This document shows, piece by piece, positions 8,820-18,328 of a stretch of 64,000 nt of DNA. Position numbers and translations under genes: made by a program. The notes under the pieces were generated by a model. It worked only from the letters and a program-made list of their open reading frames with translations, made no database searches and was not told the DNA's origin. The DNA is taken from NCBI RefSeq assembly GCF_002855515.1, contig NZ_PKRP01000001.1, positions 930,001 through 994,000 of the forward strand. Direction: 5' to 3'. Each line of letters begins with the position of its first letter. Within the stretch, counting starts at the first letter, position 1. This stretch comes from Rhizobium sp. TH135 (GTDB taxonomy: Bacteria; Pseudomonadota; Alphaproteobacteria; Rhizobiales; Rhizobiaceae).

Positions 8820-11800
8820 ATGGTCCAGATCAATCAGCACGATCTCGAATTCATTCTTCGCCAGATCAAGATCGCAGAAGCGAACTCGGTCGCTCACTCG
8901 GGCAACGATGCGAAAGCCCTCACCAATATCTGGGTCGACGAGCTTGGCAACGTTGTGCCGGAAGGCACAGAAGGCGCGACACTCGCCATCAGCGCAGAGC
9001 ATGTTCCCTACGGACTCAGGACCGTCGACGGCAGTTTCAACAATCTGGGTGCCGGCCGCGAGAACTGGGGTGCGGTGGATCAGCCGTTCCTCGATCTGCT
9101 CGGCGACGAATGGCGTGTGACCGATGGCGATACCTTCCAGATCCGGACCGGCCAGAACACGTTCACGACGATCGGTGGCGCCTATAACCCGACGGGTGCA
9201 GTTGCAGACGCCGATCCGCGACTGATTTCAAACCTGATCGTCGACCAGACACTCTCGAACCCTGCAGCGATCTACACCGCGCTGATGCAGGCCGGCTACA
9301 CGGGCAATGTCCTGAGTGCAGTAACCTCGATCAAGACGCAGTTCGATGCAGCCATGCTCACCGCAAGGACCGCAAATGATGCCTTGCCGGCCGCCCAGCA
9401 AAAGACCGACGCGGTCCTCATCGCCAATGTGACCACGACGCTCGCGACGTCGCTTGAAAACACCTATGGCATCACCTTCAACGGCCCTTCGATCCTGATC
9501 GAAAACGTGGCTCCGGACGAAGGTCTCTCTGCTCCTTACAATTCATGGTTCACGCTGTTCGGCCAGTTCTTCGACCACGGTCTCGATCTCGTCCAGAAGG
9601 GCGGCAACGAGAAGATCTACATCCCGCTTGCTCCGGATGATCCGCTTTATGTGGAAGGCAGCCGTACCAACTACATGGTCCTGACGCGCTCGCCGCAGAC
9701 GCCGCTCAACCTGACTACGCCGTTTGTTGACCAGAACCAGACCTATTCCTCGGTCGCGTCAAAGCAGTTGTTCCTCCGCGAATACAAGATGGTCGACGGC
9801 AAGCCCGTATCGACCGGTCATCTTCTGGAAGGCTCGAAGGGGATCGCCACCTGGGCGGAAGTCAAAGAGCAGGCCCGCGAAATGCTCGGCATCAACCTGA
9901 CGGACGAGTTCGTCGGAACTGTGCCGCTGTTCCGGATGGATGCCTATGGTGAGTTTGTGCGCGGCCCGAATGGCCTACCGATGGTCGCAACCGGTACCGC
10001 AAACAACATCGTCTGGGTCGAAGGCAATCTGACAACCCCGATTAGCCTCGCAAATGCGGTTCTGACCAATCATGCCTTCCTGGATGATATCGCACACAAC
10101 GCGGTACCCGGTCTGATCGATGACGATCGGAACCCGGCAACGCCAGACATCATGAAGACCGCCGACGAAGACGACGTGGCCAACAATGCAATCCCGCTGA
10201 ACACTTCCGGTCAGGCGACAACCTATGACGACGAACTGCTCGATGCGCATTTCGTCACCGGTGACGGTCGCGGCAACGAAAACATCGGCCTGACCGCAGT
10301 CCACCACATCTTCCATTCCGAGCACAACCGCATCGTCGAGCAGGTCAAGGAGCAGGCGATTGCCGCCGCTCAGAGTGGCAACTTCGCTTTCCTGAACGAG
10401 TGGCTGGCCACCGATGTCGACGCACTACCGACAAACCTGTTGACCCTGAATTGGGATGGCGAACGTCTGTTTCAGGCGGCCCGTTTCACCACTGAAATGC
10501 AGTATCAGCACCTCGTCTTCGAGGAGTTCGCCCGCAAGATCCAGCCGGATGTCGACGCCTTCGTCTTCAACCCGTCGATGGACATCAACCCCGCGATCTT
10601 CGCCGAGTTCGCCCATGTGGTCTATCGTTTCGGCCATTCGATGCTGAACGAAACCGTCGACAGCGTCAGCGCAACGGGCGCCAAGACGTCGATGGACCTG
10701 TTCACGGCCTTCCTGAACCCGACGGCCTATGCGCCGGGCCAGATCACGGCGGATCAGGGCGCCGGTGCCGTCATTCGCGGCATGACCGGCCAGGTCGGCA
10801 ACGAGATCGACGAATTCGTCACCGACGTTCTGCGCAACCACCTCGTCGGCATTCCGCTTGACCTTGCCGCCCTCAACATCGCGCGCGGCCGTGAATCCGG
10901 CATTCCAAGCCTCAACGCCGCCCGTGCACAGTTCAAGACGATCGCCAATGGCGACACACAGCTCGACCCGTACAAGAACTGGGTCGATTTCGGCATGAAC
11001 CTCAAGAACCCGGCCTCGATCGTCAACTTCATCGCTGCCTATGGCACGCATTCCTCGTTGACGAGTCTCGTTGCGGTTCCGATCACACAGCAATTCCCTA
11101 CAGGCTTCCGGGAGAAGACTGGCGAGGAAAAGCGCGACGCCGCGATGAAGCTCGTCTTTGGTGATTCAAGCCTCACGGGCGAAGCCAAAACCAACTTTGA
11201 TGCAGACCGGATGGCTTTCCTCAACGGCACCGGCGCCTACACCAATCTCGGCGGCCTGAACGATGTCGATCTTTGGATCGGCGGCCTTGCCGAAAAGAAG
11301 ATGGCCTTCGGCGGCATGCTCGGCTCGACCTTCTCCTTCGTCTTCGAGCTCCAGCTCGAAAACCTGCAGAACGGCGACCGCTTCTACTACCTGTCGCGTA
11401 CGCAGGGCATGAACCTCCTCAACGAGCTGGAAGCCAACTCGTTCGCGGAAATGGTCATCCGCAACACCGACATCGGCCAGACCGGCTATGCCGTGCCGGG
11501 CGACATCTTCTCCGTGCCGGATCACGTTCTCTACGTTGACCGCGCCGAGCAGACGAGGTGGGGTTATACCGATCCTGTCGGCACAGATCCCTTCCAGAAT
11601 GCTCTGGCACCCGTCGTTGAACGCGGCACCAACTCGATCAAGTACAATGGCAACGACCACGTGCTGATCCAGGGCACCAACGAGGCAGACACGATCATTT
11701 CCGGCGGCGGTGACGACACCGTCTGGGGCCGCGGCGGCAATGACCGGATCGAAGCCGGCTACGGCGTCGACAAGATTCACGGCGGTGAAGGCAACGACAT

Positions 11801-14800
11801 CATCACCAATGCCGGGACCGACATCGGCGAAACAGACTTCCTCATGGGTGAGGAAGGTGACGACGTCGTTCATGGCGGCTCGGGTCTGGCACTCGTCTTC
11901 GGCAATCAGGGCTCTGACGTCCTGATCGCAGGCCCCGACGGCAAGGAAATGTTCGGCGGCGAAGGCGACGATTTCATGCTCGGCGGCGAAGGCGGCGACT
12001 TCCTGCTCGGCAATGAAGGCGACGACTGGATCGAAGGCGGCAACGGCTTCGATACGACAGCCGGCGACAATTCCGAACTCTTCTTCAACTCCACCATTCT
12101 TGGCCACGACGTCATGTTTGCGGGCGAGAACGAGCATGACTTCGACGCCGAGTCCGGCGACGACATCATGGTGCAGGGCGAAAGCGTCATGCGCAACGAA
12201 GGCATGTGGGGCTATGACTGGGCGATCTACAAGGGCAATACCGAAAACGCCGATGCAGATCTGACCAAGCCGATCTTCACCACCGACCAGCAGGACATCC
12301 TGCGCAACCGCTTCGACGCTGTCGAAGGTCTGTCAGGCTACAAGCAGAACGACGTACTGCTGGGCGACAATCGTGCGACGGCCTTCCCATCGACGCCGGA
12401 TCCGGAGGCCGAGCCAGGTGCAAACCTTGCCGGTGCCGAAAACACCATGGTCAAGCACCACCTGAGCCAGGCCGGTATCGACCGTATTGCCGGCTTGCGG
12501 GAGCTCCTTGGCAACCTCGTCCAGAACACGACAGCTGTAGGTGAAGCGGCCCGCGAAGCCCAGATCGCCTTCGACGATGGCAATATCCTGCTTGGCGGCG
12601 GTGGCAGCGACCTGATCGAGGGTCGCGGCGGCGACGACGTCATCGACGGCGACTCCTGGCTTAATGTCCGTATCCGGATTAACACACCATCCGGCGTCTA
12701 CACGGCGGATAGTCTGGCAGGCCCGGTCTATCTTCAGTCTCAGCTCGTCAATGGTGAGATTCCGGCCTCCGCCGCTGCTGCTTTTGGCGGCAAGGCCCTG
12801 TCCGACCTGCTTCTCGAGCGGACCATTACACCCGGCCAGATGGAAATCGTGCGCGAGATCGTTGATGGCGGTAGGACGGGCGATGTCGACATTGCCGTCT
12901 ACTCGGATATCCGGGCGAATTACACGATCGAGCAAAATGCCGATGGTAGCTTCACGGTCACTCATGTTCAGGTCGATCCGACCGGAGCATTGGGGCTGGT
13001 CACCTCTGATGGCGTCGACCGGGTGAAGAACATCGAAGTGCTGCGGTTTGCGGACGGAGACCTTCGGATCCAGTCGCCGCGCATTGAGCTCAACGGCTTC
13101 GATACGGCACCGCAGGCCTATCGCGATACGTTTACGACGCCGCAGGGGCAACAGCCGAGCTACGCCAATAACAATGGTACGGCTGCGTGGTCCACGAGCT
13201 GGACGGAAGCCAGTGATCCGGCAGCGAACGCGGTTGCAACGGGCGCCATTCAGATCAACGGAGGCGCATTGCGCTTCGGTGAGAATGGGGGCGATGGCGC
13301 ATCAATCAGCCGCGGCCTTAGTCTGACCGGCGCGACCTCTGCACAGCTGACATTCAACTTGTCCGACTCTAACATCGGAAACGGTGACTCTGAGCGGCTG
13401 CGGCTCGAATACTCTACGGACGGCGGCGAAACGTTTACGCTGCTGCGCGAGTTTAACGGGCAAACCTCGGGTCTGCAGACTGTGGCGCTCCCAGCGCCGT
13501 ACGAGGCAAACGCCGTGATCCGTTTTACGACGACGGCGGCCAATGCCGGCGAATTCTTCTTCGTTGATGACGTCAACGTCTCGGTCACGCGTCCGGCCGC
13601 AGCCCCATCCGTTGATATCGCCACGACATTCACGGAAAATGCGCCAGCGATTTCCGTGGCTTCAGAGCCGAGGATTACTGACGACGGGGCAACGCTTGCC
13701 TCTGCTCGTATCGTTCTGACGAATGCGCGGCCTGGAGATCAGCTGAACGCGCAGGGCGTTCCAAATGGTATCAACGTCAACACCGCGAATGCCAACGGCA
13801 CAATCACGGTAACGCTGACTGGCGTAGCGTCCATTGCAGCTTATCAAGCGGCAATCCAGGCCGTGACGTTTGCGAACAACTCCAACGCGCCGGATACAAC
13901 ACCGCGCGTGATCGAGGTGACCGTCAACGACGGGAACTTTAACAGTACGGTTGCCCGCAATACTGTGACGGTCGTGTCTGTGAACGACGCGCCGACTGCA
14001 GGAAACGATAACGTCATTACCAACATAGGTTCTGGCACAGTCTTCATTCCGCAGTGGACACTCCTGCGCAACGATGCGGATGCGGATGGTCCGTCACTGT
14101 CGATCAGCGCTGTCAACAGCGTCAACGGTCTCGCAGCATCGGTCTCTGCCGGTCAGGGGATTTCGATCAACAAGACAGTCAATGGAGGTACGTTGTCCTA
14201 CACCGTGACTGACGGTGCGACACCGACCGCGGGGACGGCAAACGCAAGCATCAGCATTGCCACTGATACCACGGGTACAGTTGATGGTACCGGTGCCGCC
14301 AACATCCTGATAGGCAATGCGGCAGCCAGCACGTTCAACGGCGCGGGCGGCGATGACATCATTCTCGCCGGCGGTGGTGATGACGTGATCACGATCGGTG
14401 CGGGTGATGGCCGTGATTTCGTTGATGGCGGCGAAGGCGCTGATACCATTCGCCTCTCCGGTATCCCCATCCTTACGGACACGTTCCGCATCTATACCCG
14501 TGCCGCATACGAAGCGGCCGGTAACAGTCTGGCCAGCATCAATCCATCGACCGAGATTGTGATCGTCAGAAGTTCGTTCTTCGGTACTTCGATCATGGCA
14601 GAACTCGACAACGTCGAGGAAATCGTGATCAACGGTGGCACTGCGTCGCCTCCGGGCGGCCCGGTCGGGACCACGATCGGTGGTGACCAGGTCCAGGTCT
14701 TCGGCGACTTCACCCAGACCAGCCTCGCGCTCAACACAATCACGATCGAGGGCACCGGTGGCGATGACACCGTGGACATCTCACAGTTGAGCTCGGCGCA

Positions 14801-17800
14801 CCGCATTGTCTTCCGCTCGAACGGCGGCAACGACACGATTGTCGGCACACTGCGTCCGCAGGATGTCGTGCTCGGTGCGGATGGCTCGGAACTGTCGACG
14901 TTTACCCGTACCGTCAATCCGGATGGCTCTGTCTCTTACGCCAAGGGTACCCAGACCATCACGATGGTCGCTGAAGGTGACGGCAACAATCCTGATCCAG
15001 TCACCGGCCCCACCGGAGCCTTCGAATACACGGCACGCGACATCCAGGGCATCACCAACCTGGTCAACGGCCTGCCAGCCTTTGCCGATGACGATGATAC
15101 GCAAGGTGCCGTCGGCGTCCGCGATCTCTCCGGCAACGGCAACAACATCGACAACCCCGCCTTCGGCGCAGCGGATGAACCCTTCATTCGCCTGACCGAA
15201 GCGCGTTATGGGACCGGTGTCGAGCTGGACGCCCAAGGCAACATCATCAACCGGGCTCTCAATCCGATCTTCGACGGGCTCGATGCGCGGCAGATCTCCA
15301 ATGTCATCGGTGCGCAGGAGGCTAACCTGCCGAAGGCCCCGAATGACGCCAACATCTTCTTCATGGCCTTTGGTCAGTACTTCGACCACGGTCTGGACTT
15401 CCTGCCGAAGGGCGGGGCCGGTAAGGTGATCATCGACGGTGCGGACATTCCCGGACCGACGGCTGCCAACTTCACGGATCTGACCCGCGGTTCGCTGGCC
15501 AATCCGCTCGAGACGGCGACCGACACACCGGAGCACCTGAACAAGACGTCGCCATTTGTCGACCAGAACCAGGTCTATGGCTCGAACGTAATCGTCGGCC
15601 AGTTCCTGCGCGAAAGCGATGGCAATGGCAGCGTAGGCTCGCACATCCTGATGGGTCCGGAAGATCCGTCGGCGCCTGGCTTCCATCTGATGTCGACCTT
15701 GCGCGAGCTGCTCGACCATCACCGGATGGCCGGAACCGTGTTCGAAGGACCCGGCCTCGGTGCCGGCCAGACCCTGCTCGAATACTATCCGACCCTTTGG
15801 ACAGAGGCCGGTGGCTACAACATGACCGTCGTGCGGCAGCTTGCCGGGGACTTCATGGGCTCGAGCCATGCCCTGCTTCTCGACGCCAATCCGATCATCA
15901 GCCCGCTTGATCACTATATCGGTGGTGACGGCCGTGCGAACGAGAACTTCACGCTGACGTCGATGCACACCATCTGGGCCCGCAACCACAACTTCCATGT
16001 CGAGAAGTTGCAGGCCGCTGGCTTTGAAGGAACGCCGGAACAGCTCTTCCAGGCGGCCAAGATGGTCAACGAAGCCGAGTACCAGCGTGTCGTCTTCACG
16101 GAGTTCGCCGATGCACTCATCGGCGGCATCCAGGGGAATGGCAGCCATGGCTTCGAAGCCTATAACAACCAGGCGACTGCCAGCATCAGCCACGAGTTTG
16201 CCGCGGCCGTCTACCGCATCGGCCACTCGCTGATCGGTGACACGATCACGGTCAAGGGACCGGATGGCCAGAACGTCTCGGTCAACCTGTTCGACGCCTT
16301 CCTGAACCCGACCAATGATGTATTCTCGCCGTCGGAAATCGCCCAGCTGCAGGCCATGGGTTACGATCCTAAGCCCGGCTACGAGCAGCTCGGCACGGGG
16401 GCAATCTTGTCCGGCATCGTCGAGCAGCCGGCAGAAGATGTCGACTTCAACGTCGTCGATGCGGTTCGCAACGACCTCGTTCGCATCCGCGCCGACCTCT
16501 TCGCCTTCAACGTGGCGCGCGGTCGCGACGTAGGTCTCGGCACGCTCAACCAGGTCAAGGCCGATCTGCAGGCCTCAACCGATCCTTACATCAAGTTCGC
16601 AGTCGAATTCCTCGAAGCCAATGGTGGTTCGATGAACCCCTATTCTAGCTGGCAGGACTTCCAGCAGCGCAATGGTATTACTGACGTCGTCTTGGCGCAG
16701 TTCATGCAGGCCTATCCGGACCTCGTCCTGCAGGCCAACCAGATCGATGCGTTCAAGGCGATCAATGGCAACATTGTCACGGTTCGCCCAGATGGCACCG
16801 GTCTCGTGAAGGGTATCGATCGCGTCGATCTCTGGGTTGGAGGTCTCGCCGAGAAGCACTTCAATGGCGGCATGGCCGGCGACACCTTCTGGGTCGTTCT
16901 GCACGAGCAGTTCGATCGCCTGCAGGAAGCCGACCGCTTCTACTATCTGGAGCGTTTCGACAATTTCGACCTCTATGAAAACTTCATTGATGGCCAGGGC
17001 TTCTCGGACATTGTCGCCCGTAACACCGGGCTCACCGGCCTGCCGGAAGACATCTTCTCCTCCGACCTCGAAGACGGCGCAAATGGCGGCGGCGAGGGTG
17101 AAGGTGACGGGAACGGCAATGGTGATGGTGATGGCGATGGCGATGGTCAGACCGGTGGCGACGACGACAACGGCGGTGGAAATACCGGCGGTGACGACGG
17201 CGACGGCGAGGACGACGAAGACGATGGTGAAGACGACGGCGACGGTTCGTCGGATGGTGACGGTGAAGGCGAAGGCAGCGACGACGGCGATGGTGCCGGA
17301 TCTGGTTCGGGCTCCGGTTCTGGCTCTGGCTCTGGCTCGGGATCCGGTACGGGTGGCGGAACGACACCAACCCCTGTCCCGGTCGCAGCGCTGACGCTGA
17401 TCGGAACGGCGGCTGCGGACGCCCTTATGGGTGCAGCAGGCAACGACACGATCCTCGGCGGTGCAGGCACCGATATCCTTGTCGGACAGGCCGGCTCGGA
17501 CATCCTGCGCGGCGAGGACGGTGACGACGTCGTAACCGGCGGTGACGGTGACGACTTCATCAATGCGGGTCTGGGCGACGACGAAGTGCATGCCGGAGAG
17601 GGCAAGGACATCGTCTTCGGCGGGGCTGGGTCTGACCAGATCTTTGCCGGTGCTGGCAATGATGTCGTCGAAGGCGGTGCCGGAGACGACCGTATCTGGG
17701 GTGGCGACGGCGACGATACCGTCATCGCCACGCTCAACGACGGCAATGACACCTACTACGGCGAAGCGGGCATCGATACGCTCGACTACGCCGCAAGCAG

Positions 17801-18263
17801 CGCAAACCTGACGGTCGATCTTGGCAATGGTTTCAACGATCGCGGATCGGTCGCGGGCGGCACAACGGGTTCCGACACCTTCTACGGTTTCGAGAACTTC
17901 GTCGGCGGTGCCGGCCACGACAAGATCACGGCCTCGACGGCGGTCAACATCATCGATGGCGGACTTGGTGACGACGTCTTCAAGTTCACCTCGGCAGCGT
18001 CTGCGAACGGCGACACGATCTTCGGCTTCCAGACCGGCGACCGGATCGACTTCACCGGCATGAATCCCAACGGGACGATGAAGCTGGAGGCGGGCCAGAT
18101 GATCGATGCGATCGGCGACGTGACCATCACCCACGAGATCCGCGACGGCGAGGAGTTCACGGTCATCCGTGGCAACACGCAAGGGGACAATGCCGCGGAC
18201 TTCGAACTCTCGCTGCATGGCCGTCACAACCTGACGATCAACGACTTCCTCGGCGTTTCCTGA
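8820..18263 (+). CDS. Giant secreted RTX protein with two animal-type haem peroxidase domains (MopA-like)
   Basis: This 3147-residue protein has no N-terminal signal peptide and ends in a C-terminal type I secretion region. Peroxidase domain 1 (about residues 60-900) has distal Asp252-His253 (FFDHG), catalytic Arg484 and ester-type Glu487 (GRGNEN), and proximal His606 (YRFGHS). Peroxidase domain 2 (about 2060-2750) repeats this with Asp2189-His2190, Arg2372, Glu2375 and His2469. RTX calcium-binding nonapeptides occur near residues 950-1130, 1255-1280, 1820-1880 and 2860-2980. A beta-sandwich-like stretch (about 1435-1595) and cadherin-like repeats (about 1610-1820) lie between the domains. 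Residues 2755-2855 are an acidic Gly/Asp linker ending in a Gly-Ser run. The ATG at 8820 is chosen because no better start exists nearby; GGAGG lies 21 bases upstream. Known relatives include extracellular Mn(II)-oxidising peroxidases. The oxidised substrate here is not known. Confidence 0.9.
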   Translation: MVQINQHDLEFILRQIKIAEANSVAHSGNDAKALTNIWVDELGNVVPEGTEGATLAISAEHVPYGLRTVDGSFNNLGAGRENWGAVDQPFLDLLGDEWRVTDGDTFQIRTGQNTFTTIGGAYNPTGAVADADPRLISNLIVDQTLSNPAAIYTALMQAGYTGNVLSAVTSIKTQFDAAMLTARTANDALPAAQQKTDAVLIANVTTTLATSLENTYGITFNGPSILIENVAPDEGLSAPYNSWFTLFGQFFDHGLDLVQKGGNEKIYIPLAPDDPLYVEGSRTNYMVLTRSPQTPLNLTTPFVDQNQTYSSVASKQLFLREYKMVDGKPVSTGHLLEGSKGIATWAEVKEQAREMLGINLTDEFVGTVPLFRMDAYGEFVRGPNGLPMVATGTANNIVWVEGNLTTPISLANAVLTNHAFLDDIAHNAVPGLIDDDRNPATPDIMKTADEDDVANNAIPLNTSGQATTYDDELLDAHFVTGDGRGNENIGLTAVHHIFHSEHNRIVEQVKEQAIAAAQSGNFAFLNEWLATDVDALPTNLLTLNWDGERLFQAARFTTEMQYQHLVFEEFARKIQPDVDAFVFNPSMDINPAIFAEFAHVVYRFGHSMLNETVDSVSATGAKTSMDLFTAFLNPTAYAPGQITADQGAGAVIRGMTGQVGNEIDEFVTDVLRNHLVGIPLDLAALNIARGRESGIPSLNAARAQFKTIANGDTQLDPYKNWVDFGMNLKNPASIVNFIAAYGTHSSLTSLVAVPITQQFPTGFREKTGEEKRDAAMKLVFGDSSLTGEAKTNFDADRMAFLNGTGAYTNLGGLNDVDLWIGGLAEKKMAFGGMLGSTFSFVFELQLENLQNGDRFYYLSRTQGMNLLNELEANSFAEMVIRNTDIGQTGYAVPGDIFSVPDHVLYVDRAEQTRWGYTDPVGTDPFQNALAPVVERGTNSIKYNGNDHVLIQGTNEADTIISGGGDDTVWGRGGNDRIEAGYGVDKIHGGEGNDIITNAGTDIGETDFLMGEEGDDVVHGGSGLALVFGNQGSDVLIAGPDGKEMFGGEGDDFMLGGEGGDFLLGNEGDDWIEGGNGFDTTAGDNSELFFNSTILGHDVMFAGENEHDFDAESGDDIMVQGESVMRNEGMWGYDWAIYKGNTENADADLTKPIFTTDQQDILRNRFDAVEGLSGYKQNDVLLGDNRATAFPSTPDPEAEPGANLAGAENTMVKHHLSQAGIDRIAGLRELLGNLVQNTTAVGEAAREAQIAFDDGNILLGGGGSDLIEGRGGDDVIDGDSWLNVRIRINTPSGVYTADSLAGPVYLQSQLVNGEIPASAAAAFGGKALSDLLLERTITPGQMEIVREIVDGGRTGDVDIAVYSDIRANYTIEQNADGSFTVTHVQVDPTGALGLVTSDGVDRVKNIEVLRFADGDLRIQSPRIELNGFDTAPQAYRDTFTTPQGQQPSYANNNGTAAWSTSWTEASDPAANAVATGAIQINGGALRFGENGGDGASISRGLSLTGATSAQLTFNLSDSNIGNGDSERLRLEYSTDGGETFTLLREFNGQTSGLQTVALPAPYEANAVIRFTTTAANAGEFFFVDDVNVSVTRPAAAPSVDIATTFTENAPAISVASEPRITDDGATLASARIVLTNARPGDQLNAQGVPNGINVNTANANGTITVTLTGVASIAAYQAAIQAVTFANNSNAPDTTPRVIEVTVNDGNFNSTVARNTVTVVSVNDAPTAGNDNVITNIGSGTVFIPQWTLLRNDADADGPSLSISAVNSVNGLAASVSAGQGISINKTVNGGTLSYTVTDGATPTAGTANASISIATDTTGTVDGTGAANILIGNAAASTFNGAGGDDIILAGGGDDVITIGAGDGRDFVDGGEGADTIRLSGIPILTDTFRIYTRAAYEAAGNSLASINPSTEIVIVRSSFFGTSIMAELDNVEEIVINGGTASPPGGPVGTTIGGDQVQVFGDFTQTSLALNTITIEGTGGDDTVDISQLSSAHRIVFRSNGGNDTIVGTLRPQDVVLGADGSELSTFTRTVNPDGSVSYAKGTQTITMVAEGDGNNPDPVTGPTGAFEYTARDIQGITNLVNGLPAFADDDDTQGAVGVRDLSGNGNNIDNPAFGAADEPFIRLTEARYGTGVELDAQGNIINRALNPIFDGLDARQISNVIGAQEANLPKAPNDANIFFMAFGQYFDHGLDFLPKGGAGKVIIDGADIPGPTAANFTDLTRGSLANPLETATDTPEHLNKTSPFVDQNQVYGSNVIVGQFLRESDGNGSVGSHILMGPEDPSAPGFHLMSTLRELLDHHRMAGTVFEGPGLGAGQTLLEYYPTLWTEAGGYNMTVVRQLAGDFMGSSHALLLDANPIISPLDHYIGGDGRANENFTLTSMHTIWARNHNFHVEKLQAAGFEGTPEQLFQAAKMVNEAEYQRVVFTEFADALIGGIQGNGSHGFEAYNNQATASISHEFAAAVYRIGHSLIGDTITVKGPDGQNVSVNLFDAFLNPTNDVFSPSEIAQLQAMGYDPKPGYEQLGTGAILSGIVEQPAEDVDFNVVDAVRNDLVRIRADLFAFNVARGRDVGLGTLNQVKADLQASTDPYIKFAVEFLEANGGSMNPYSSWQDFQQRNGITDVVLAQFMQAYPDLVLQANQIDAFKAINGNIVTVRPDGTGLVKGIDRVDLWVGGLAEKHFNGGMAGDTFWVVLHEQFDRLQEADRFYYLERFDNFDLYENFIDGQGFSDIVARNTGLTGLPEDIFSSDLEDGANGGGEGEGDGNGNGDGDGDGDGQTGGDDDNGGGNTGGDDGDGEDDEDDGEDDGDGSSDGDGEGEGSDDGDGAGSGSGSGSGSGSGSGSGTGGGTTPTPVPVAALTLIGTAAADALMGAAGNDTILGGAGTDILVGQAGSDILRGEDGDDVVTGGDGDDFINAGLGDDEVHAGEGKDIVFGGAGSDQIFAGAGNDVVEGGAGDDRIWGGDGDDTVIATLNDGNDTYYGEAGIDTLDYAASSANLTVDLGNGFNDRGSVAGGTTGSDTFYGFENFVGGAGHDKITASTAVNIIDGGLGDDVFKFTSAASANGDTIFGFQTGDRIDFTGMNPNGTMKLEAGQMIDAIGDVTITHEIRDGEEFTVIRGNTQGDNAADFELSLHGRHNLTINDFLGVS
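17080..17385 (+). repeat. Low-complexity coding tract (Gly/Asp/Glu then Gly-Ser)
   Basis: Imperfect GGTGATGGC-type hexamer and nonamer repeats encode an acidic Gly-Asp-Glu linker, followed by about nine alternating Gly-Ser units. It separates the second peroxidase domain from the C-terminal RTX block. Such tracts are prone to length change by slippage. Confidence 0.85.
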
Positions 18264-18328
18264 GGACTGCATGAACAGACTGTCCGGCCCGGGCGGGGCC
18301 GGACAGGCAACTTTGAGTGGGGGAACTC

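Noticed and set aside
14781..16226. Long antisense frames inside the giant peroxidase gene, here 481 codons
   Set aside because: They lie opposite conserved peroxidase and RTX sequence and show low-complexity, domain-free translations.
17290..17350. Short tandem repeats considered as a CRISPR or VNTR outside genes
   Set aside because: They are in-frame Gly-Ser codons inside the peroxidase gene, without spacers.
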